From JANMJD01 sp031371195 (GTDB lineage: Bacteria > Actinomycetota > Acidimicrobiia > Acidimicrobiales > Ilumatobacteraceae), in assembly GCA_031371195.1 (NCBI GenBank), contig JANMJD010000468.1, forward strand, positions 1-10,581: a DNA stretch of 10,581 nucleotides, in the 5' to 3' direction. Both the position numbers and the translations under genes were made by a program. Numbering within the stretch: the first letter of the stretch is position 1; each line of letters begins with the position of its first letter. The notes under the pieces were generated by a model that worked only from the letters and a program-made list of their open reading frames with translations, did no database searches and was not told the DNA's origin. Positions 6,358 through 10,581 of the stretch are shown piece after piece.

Positions 6358-8090
6358 CGGCACGCGACGAGTCCCGCAGGTATGGCTGAGCGGCCGCCGG
6401 CCGGTGTCACGCCGAGTTCCATCATCAGATCGGCGGTCGTGGCCGACGGGTCCTTCCACTGTTGCCAGTCGGTCCACAGGGTGTCGCGGACGAACGTCGC
6501 GTCGAGCGTGAGCATCGCTTGTGCGGCGGCGATGTCAGCAGCCGACCACAGCACCGGGGGAGTGGCGTCACGGATCCAGAGGTACCCGTCGATCCACTCG
6601 GAGGGCACATTGGAACCGCCGTCTGCGTCTCCGAGACCGTTCCAGGTGCCGCTGACGAACCGCTCGGCGTCGTGGCCGTTCATTCCTTGTGCGGCCACCC
6701 ACAGCGCCACGATGCCACTCGCCTGGCCGCCGGCCCAACACGGCGCGCCGCCCGCCGGTACCGACGGAAGGCCGACCGACCAGAGGCCGAGCGCCAGCCG
6801 ATTGATCAGGTTCGACTCCGTTCCATCGACCTCGACCCCGTTCCAAGTTGCCTGATCCGCACTCCACGACGTGGAGAGTGCGTCGATGTCGATCCGGTCG
6901 CGCACGACCGGGTCGAGCCGATCGAGGCGAGGTTCGTGCCACACGACCGCGAATCCTTTCGCGCGCTGTTGCGGCGCGACGGCAGCGAACGGCTTCGTGA
7001 GCTCACGAGCCCAGACCTTGGTGATGTCGGCGTAGTCGTGATACGCGCACAGCGTCAAGCCGTCCGTGGTTCGACATGACGAGTGCGCGACGGGATCGGA
7101 GATCATGGCCGCGATTCGCTCCGCGTCACCGTCGGTCATCGGACGCGTCTGGATATAGCCGGTCAAGCCGGCAAGAGAGACAGCTCCGACACCGAGGAGC
7201 AGCGTGAACCGGTCGTGTCGCTGCCTGGCCACCGCGACCACCGCGACAACGAGCCCGAGGGAGAGCAGGTAGGTGGCGTGCCACCAGCTGGGACGAACCG
7301 CGAAGGCCCAGTCATGATCGGGGTAGCGCGGCCAGATCGACAACTGGCGGGTGAGGCTCCAGTGATGGCCGCCGATACCCCCGATAGCGGTCCCACCGAT
7401 CGCCAGTGCAACAACTGCGACCAGGGCGACCAAGGGATTGGGGAGCCAACGCGCCAACGCGACAGCGAGCGACCCGGCACACGCCACGAGCACGAAGCTG
7501 ACCACGACGTCGCCGATGCTCGCCACGTCGATCGCCCCGAAGTGGTCCGTCAGGAACCTCCCGCTGGCAAACGTTGCGGCGACGAACACGATCTGGACGA
7601 CCAACGCCATCCACACGGAACCGAGATGCCCGACGACACGAGTCGTGGAGGACGCCGGTAGCGAACCGAACAGCTCCTCTGTCCCTTCGCGTCTGGCACG
7701 CAACGCCGCGAGGTTCATCGCCACCAACGTCATCCCCGCGAACGGGAGGCTGAACACGGGCAACAGGGCCAACCAGTACCGCCACGAGTTGTTCGCGCCG
7801 AGATTGTCTGAAGCCCACACGAGACCGAAGATCACGAGAATCGCTATCGACATGAAGCTCGCGACGACGAACACCTCGTTACGCAACAACTGACGACCCT
7901 CGACCCGGGCCAGCTGCACTCCGGTAGCGCGTTGAGTTCCGGAAACTGCAAGCTGCGTGCCGGAGCCGCTCGTCGGCACAGAGATGGATTGAGCCGGCTG
8001 CCAGTCGTCGGTAGCTGTGCGGTTGCTACCGCGATGTGTGAATGCGTACGCGATCCCGAACACCAGCGCGCCGACAAGGATCACTTCCAC
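6354..8090 (-). CDS. ABC-2-like permease with large C-terminal soluble domain
   Basis: The 578-residue protein has one N-terminal helix (2-17), a soluble linker, and about seven further helices between residues 73 and 312, in the style of ABC-2 transporters. The cytoplasmic stretch RARREGTEELFGSLPASSTTR (131-151) resembles the coupling region in ABC-2 exporters. Residues ~313-578 are a separate soluble domain that I cannot assign, with Cys339, Cys348, Cys451 and Cys577 as candidate disulfides, so it is probably extracytoplasmic. No HExxH metalloprotease motif is present. The GTG at 8090 has AGGAG 5 bases upstream and overlaps the ATPase gene by 10 bases. The GTG at 8084 would give a GTGA overlap like the other junctions, but its ribosome binding site is 11 bases away. 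It is probably the membrane channel for the adjacent ATPase; the direction and substrate of transport are unknown. Confidence 0.85.
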   Translation of the reverse strand: MEVILVGALVFGIAYAFTHRGSNRTATDDWQPAQSISVPTSGSGTQLAVSGTQRATGVQLARVEGRQLLRNEVFVVASFMSIAILVIFGLVWASDNLGANNSWRYWLALLPVFSLPFAGMTLVAMNLAALRARREGTEELFGSLPASSTTRVVGHLGSVWMALVVQIVFVAATFASGRFLTDHFGAIDVASIGDVVVSFVLVACAGSLAVALARWLPNPLVALVAVVALAIGGTAIGGIGGHHWSLTRQLSIWPRYPDHDWAFAVRPSWWHATYLLSLGLVVAVVAVARQRHDRFTLLLGVGAVSLAGLTGYIQTRPMTDGDAERIAAMISDPVAHSSCRTTDGLTLCAYHDYADITKVWARELTKPFAAVAPQQRAKGFAVVWHEPRLDRLDPVVRDRIDIDALSTSWSADQATWNGVEVDGTESNLINRLALGLWSVGLPSVPAGGAPCWAGGQASGIVALWVAAQGMNGHDAERFVSGTWNGLGDADGGSNVPSEWIDGYLWIRDATPPVLWSAADIAAAQAMLTLDATFVRDTLWTDWQQWKDPSATTADLMMELGVTPAGGRSAIPAGLVACR

Positions 8091-8965
8091 GACGACTCCT
8101 GCAGCACCGTCGCCCCGACGAGCAACAGGTACCCGTCCTCGACCCGGGGTTCGTCGAGACGAGCATTCGGCGGCGGTTCGCCGACATGACGGACCAGCCC
8201 GTCACCGGTCATCCACGCCAGCTGCGCCGACGGGTCACGTGCATCGGCGAGCCACACCCGCCCGGCTGCAAGATCGGCCAGACCCGCGGGGGTGCCATTG
8301 TAGCAGACGACGCCGCCGTGCATGACGACGACCCGATGACACAACGCAGCGACATCCTCGGTCTGATGCGTCGACAGCACCACGGTGGCCCCGCTCGCAG
8401 CGGTCGACAACAGCTCACGGAACCGAAGCCGTTGCTCCGGATCGAGACCAGCCGTCGGCTCGTCGAGGACGAGAAGCTCAGGCGACCCGAGCAACGCCTG
8501 CGCGATCGCCACCCGTCGACGCATCCCACCCGACAACTGCCGAATCCGCTTGTGCATCACCGACGTCAGGCCAACCACATCGAGCACACGACGCACCTCG
8601 TCATGTCGCGCTCGCCGATCAGTGATCAACTTCAACACCGCCACATAGTCAACGAAATCGAACGCCGAGAACTGTCGATGGAACCCGGGCTCCTGAGGCA
8701 CGTAGCCCAACCGCCGACGGATCAACTCGCGGGCCTGGGCGTTGGCAGTCGTGTGACCCAACAGCTCGACCTCACCGCTGTCAGGCGCCAACACCGTCGC
8801 CATCACGCGCAGCAGAGTGGTCTTGCCGGCACCGTTCGGGCCGAGCAAACCGGTGATCCCCGCCCCGATCGACAGCGTCACATCGTCGACCGCGACCGTG
8901 CGCCCATAACGTTTAGTGACACCTCCGAGCATCACACCGGCAGTTGTCATCGTCGAATCGCTCAT
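8081..8965 (-). CDS. ABC transporter ATP-binding protein
   Basis: This 294-residue nucleotide-binding subunit is of the exporter/ABC-2 type. It has all the motifs: Walker A GPNGAGKTT (42-50), Q-loop Gln91 in VPQEPG, signature LSGGM (144-148), Walker B LLVLDEP (164-170) and H-loop His200 in STHQ. The C-terminal ~70 residues after the core are a short extension, possibly regulatory. The ATG at 8965 is chosen: GGAGGA lies 5 bases upstream and the codon overlaps the anti-sigma stop as ATGA. The open frame continues upstream inside the anti-sigma gene but is out of frame noise there. It is expected to power the membrane protein encoded immediately downstream. YVPQEPGFHRQFSAFDFVDY resembles drug, antibiotic and lipid exporters, but no substrate can be named. 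Confidence 0.96.
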   Translation of the reverse strand: MSDSTMTTAGVMLGGVTKRYGRTVAVDDVTLSIGAGITGLLGPNGAGKTTLLRVMATVLAPDSGEVELLGHTTANAQARELIRRRLGYVPQEPGFHRQFSAFDFVDYVAVLKLITDRRARHDEVRRVLDVVGLTSVMHKRIRQLSGGMRRRVAIAQALLGSPELLVLDEPTAGLDPEQRLRFRELLSTAASGATVVLSTHQTEDVAALCHRVVVMHGGVVCYNGTPAGLADLAAGRVWLADARDPSAQLAWMTGDGLVRHVGEPPPNARLDEPRVEDGYLLLVGATVLQESSWK

Positions 8966-9822
8966 CGTCGTCCTCCACTCACGATCATCACGTCGAAACA
9001 TGTCCTTCGGGTCGCCACGATCGCCGCCCCGATCACGGCGACAACGGCGACAGTGGTCTGCCCCGACGAACCGAAGATCAACGACTTGTCCACGAAATCG
9101 CCCGCCCGGTCGCGGTCGATCAGCACGACCAACGCCACCAACCACCCGACACCGACCACGACCCCGGCACGCTCCGGTGAGATCGCGGTCGACAACGCGA
9201 GAGCGATCGCGACCAACGCGAACGATGGCAGCAACCACCCGAACACAACCCATCCGCCACCCGGTGCGACAAGCGCAGCGACAACCAACAGCGGAATCGT
9301 GGTTGCGATCACCGCCAGCGTGCGCAGTAGTATCAACCGAAGGCCACTGAGCGGCGCTGCCACTCCGATCTCGTAGGTCGGGTCCAAAGCAGGCCCATAC
9401 GCAGTCGCGACACCCGCGATCGGCAACAGAGGAGCCATCACGAGCAACAGCCACGGGCCATCGCCCTCCACTCGCGCGGCTGCAACTGCGAAGGCGGCCA
9501 CGAACACCACGGCGGCCAGCCACGCGAGACGCAACGCGGGAGTCGTCGCGAGCAGCTTGGCTGTGTCGGGGCGGACCGGCATGACGCCGATCACTCGTTC
9601 GGTGATCGACCGTGTCGGCCGATCGACCCGATCGAGCACCCCATCCCACACCGACTGCTGGTTCACGAGTTCGCCATCGGCCAAGGTGGCCACGTCAGCG
9701 AGTTCGGCGCGGCAGCCGGCACAACTCATCAGGTGCGCCTCGATCGCTGCGGCCGTGGCAGCGGTCACCGACAGCTCGCAGTAGCCGACCAACAGTCGTT
9801 CATCGATATGGGTCACGTTCAC
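8962..9822 (-). CDS. Polytopic zf-HC2 anti-sigma factor
   Basis: This 286-residue protein starts with a zinc-finger anti-sigma domain: Cys15, then His30-x3-Cys34-x2-Cys37 in EAHLMSCAGC, as in ZAS anti-sigma factors that hold ECF sigma factors at the membrane and may respond to redox or envelope stress. A linker (38-95) follows, then about six hydrophobic helices (near 97-116, 124-142, 162-187, 190-212, 219-234 and 256-271); most such factors have only one. The GTG at 9822 is chosen: GAGGAG is 7 bases upstream and the codon overlaps the sigma stop as GTGA. A second GTG at 9816 is possible. The upstream open frame to 10134 lies inside the sigma gene and is noise. The partner is almost certainly the preceding sigma factor; the membrane part could contact the ABC subunits next door. 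Confidence 0.87.
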   Translation of the reverse strand: MNVTHIDERLLVGYCELSVTAATAAAIEAHLMSCAGCRAELADVATLADGELVNQQSVWDGVLDRVDRPTRSITERVIGVMPVRPDTAKLLATTPALRLAWLAAVVFVAAFAVAAARVEGDGPWLLLVMAPLLPIAGVATAYGPALDPTYEIGVAAPLSGLRLILLRTLAVIATTIPLLVVAALVAPGGGWVVFGWLLPSFALVAIALALSTAISPERAGVVVGVGWLVALVVLIDRDRAGDFVDKSLIFGSSGQTTVAVVAVIGAAIVATRRTCFDVMIVSGGRR

Positions 9823-10388
9823 GTCAATGCTCCTCGAAGTTGGATGCGAGCCCGCATCATCCGCGTCTTCACCGTGCCGGCAGGAATCCCCAACAGGCGC
9901 GCGGCTTCTCGCGTCGTCAACCCATCCAGAACCGTGGCTTGAACCACAGCCCGCAGCTCGACCGGCAAACTGTCGATCGCACCAGCAAGATCCCCGTGGG
10001 CGACACCGAACAACACCACGTCCTCGGCGGTCGTCAACGTCGACACCTCCGACACTCGGTTCGAGACCGGCGACCAACGCGACCGATGACGCAAGACGCC
10101 GATCAAACGGCGGATCGCGATCCCCCAGATCCACGCGGTCGGCTCACCAGCTGCGTTCCATTGTCCGGCGCTGCGCCACACCGCCACGAATGTGTCCTGC
10201 ACCGCTTCGGCAACCACATCCAGATCCGAGCAGCGATGGCGAAGCCTCGCCGTCAACCACGGCTGATGCCGCACATACAACTCGCGTAGCGCGGCCCGGT
10301 CACCATCGGCAATCGCGGCGACCAGCTCCGCATCACTCGACAACGACGGATCCACACTCACGCCCACACAGTCGCGCAACCACGGCAC
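9819..10388 (-). CDS. ECF-family RNA polymerase sigma factor
   Basis: This protein of at most 189 residues redirects RNA polymerase to a specific regulon, probably including its own operon. Region 2 covers about residues 19-105 (SDAELVAAIADGDRAALREL and on, with DTFVAVWR and PTAWIWGIAIRRL), and region 4 about 133-187 (AIDSLPVELRAVVQ, then the helix-turn-helix TTREAARLLGIPAGTVKTRM). There is no region 1 or 3, as expected for ECF factors. The start is uncertain: the GTG at 10388 is the longest option, preceded in frame by a TGA, but has no ribosome binding site; GTGs at 10367, 10361 and 10355 also precede the conserved region. A small reading frame overlaps this start, so initiation may be by re-initiation. 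The gene ends in a GTGA overlap with its anti-sigma gene. Confidence 0.93.
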   Translation of the reverse strand: MPWLRDCVGVSVDPSLSSDAELVAAIADGDRAALRELYVRHQPWLTARLRHRCSDLDVVAEAVQDTFVAVWRSAGQWNAAGEPTAWIWGIAIRRLIGVLRHRSRWSPVSNRVSEVSTLTTAEDVVLFGVAHGDLAGAIDSLPVELRAVVQATVLDGLTTREAARLLGIPAGTVKTRMMRARIQLRGALT

Positions 10389-10404
10389 AACGGTTCACGA
10401 GCAC
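10333..10404 (-). CDS. Possible 23-residue leader peptide overlapping the sigma start
   Basis: A GTG at 10404 stands 7 bases after GGGAGG (10415-10420), the strongest ribosome binding site in the area, and opens a 23-codon frame MLVNRCAVVARLCGRECGSV plus VVE, stopping at TGA 10333-10335. The peptide has three cysteines and overlaps the sigma gene start in another frame. It could drive coupled translation of the sigma factor. It may equally be incidental, with the ribosome binding site serving an unrecognised sigma start. Confidence 0.3.
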   Translation of the reverse strand: MLVNRCAVVARLCGRECGSVVVE

Positions 10405-10411
10405 GCAGCAG

Positions 10412-10579
10412 TCACCTCCCGCGGAGGAACGCCCCGATCTCGTCACATGCGACGGCGATGCCATCTTCGGCGCCGACCTCGCCGGCCCGTTTCGCCGAGA
10501 GAGCCCCGGGACATAAGCGCCGTGTCTGGCGAGGAGTCGGGGTACAGGTCGCGCCCCGCGTCGATCGAACCCACAGACA
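10412..10579 (-). CDS. Possible C-terminal fragment of an upstream gene
   Basis: A minus-strand frame is open from the right edge to a TGA at 10412-10414, directly over the GGGAGG ribosome binding site. Its last ~30 residues (LSAKRAGEVGAEDGIAVACD, then EIGAFLRGR) look like a normal protein end, while the more upstream part (STRGATCTPTPRQTRRLC) does not. A neighbouring frame, VGSIDAGRDLYPDSSPDTAL, looks better there. So this may be a frameshifted gene end, or chance in GC-rich DNA. If real, the sigma operon would follow it within 30 bases and may be read through from it. No product can be named. Confidence 0.22.
   Translation of the reverse strand, partial: CLWVRSTRGATCTPTPRQTRRLCPGALSAKRAGEVGAEDGIAVACDEIGAFLRGR
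10415..10427 (-). promoter_or_regulatory. Hairpin that could hide the ribosome binding site upstream of the sigma gene
   Basis: On the minus strand CCTCC (10423-10427) and GGAGG (10415-10419) can form a 5-bp stem with a 3-base loop (GCG). The downstream arm is the ribosome binding site itself, so folding would limit initiation at 10404. The stem is short, so the effect is uncertain. Confidence 0.35.
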
Positions 10580-10581
10580 AC

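Noticed and set aside
8042..9376. 444-codon plus-strand open frame opposite the ABC ATPase and anti-sigma genes
   Set aside because: The opposite strand has complete ABC motifs. The plus translation is Arg/His/Thr/Pro-rich noise.
8966..9649. N-terminal extension of the ABC ATPase to about 522 residues
   Set aside because: The extra part lies inside the anti-sigma gene in another frame, and the ATG at 8965 has a strong ribosome binding site and ATGA overlap.
9823..10134. N-terminal extension of the anti-sigma protein to 390 residues
   Set aside because: The extension reads through the sigma gene in a noise frame; the zinc-finger domain starts right after the GTG at 9822.
10423..10452. Plus-strand GGAAC followed by CGTC/CGAC resembling an ECF promoter
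   Set aside because: The spacing does not fit the usual 15-17 bases well, and there is no plus-strand gene for it to serve. I found no convincing minus-strand promoter for the operon either.

Overview
The window is GC-rich DNA with a strong C/G bias at third codon positions. The gene families present are a TAP-type alpha/beta hydrolase, an ECF sigma factor with a zinc-finger anti-sigma factor, an excisionase-like antitoxin with a PIN toxin, and a bacterial cytochrome P450. Together they suggest an actinobacterium, possibly of the Acidimicrobiia. That placement is inference from style and gene content; there is no rRNA or other phylogenetic marker. Every well supported gene lies on the minus strand.

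Right to left (the direction of transcription), about 10.4 kb down to 2.1 kb is one long gene train: an ECF sigma factor; a zf-HC2 anti-sigma protein with about six membrane helices; an ABC ATPase; a large ABC-2-like permease with a C-terminal soluble domain; a second six-helix membrane protein; and a cytochrome P450. All five junctions between these six genes are start/stop overlaps (GTGA, ATGA, a 10-base overlap or GTGA, GTGA, ATGA), so translation is probably coupled throughout. After the P450, an 8-bp hairpin covers its stop codon, followed by a 56-base gap. A five- to six-helix membrane protein and an exported-type serine hydrolase with a complete catalytic triad then follow. My reading is an envelope-stress or substrate-responsive regulon: the sigma/anti-sigma pair senses something at the membrane, the ABC components move or sense a substrate, and the P450 and perhaps the hydrolase modify it. 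The substrate is unknown.

From 1.3 to 2.1 kb there is no intact gene. This stretch holds the 3' end of a tRNA gene (T-arm, acceptor strand and CCA) without a 5' half, next to short phased direct and inverted repeats. It also holds coding-looking fragments in shifting minus-strand frames, probably a decayed gene. This looks like an old integration or recombination scar.

From 0.2 to 1.3 kb is a toxin-antitoxin pair: a helix-turn-helix antitoxin with a recognisable promoter and ribosome binding site, then a PIN-domain ribonuclease toxin. The toxin reading frame is broken by a single missing base near position 480. Restoring one base gives a full-length PIN protein ending at 239. This is either a real inactivation of the toxin or a sequence error.

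Positions 1-238 and 10421-10581 hold no confident gene. A possible C-terminal fragment of another minus-strand gene enters from the right edge and ends at 10412.
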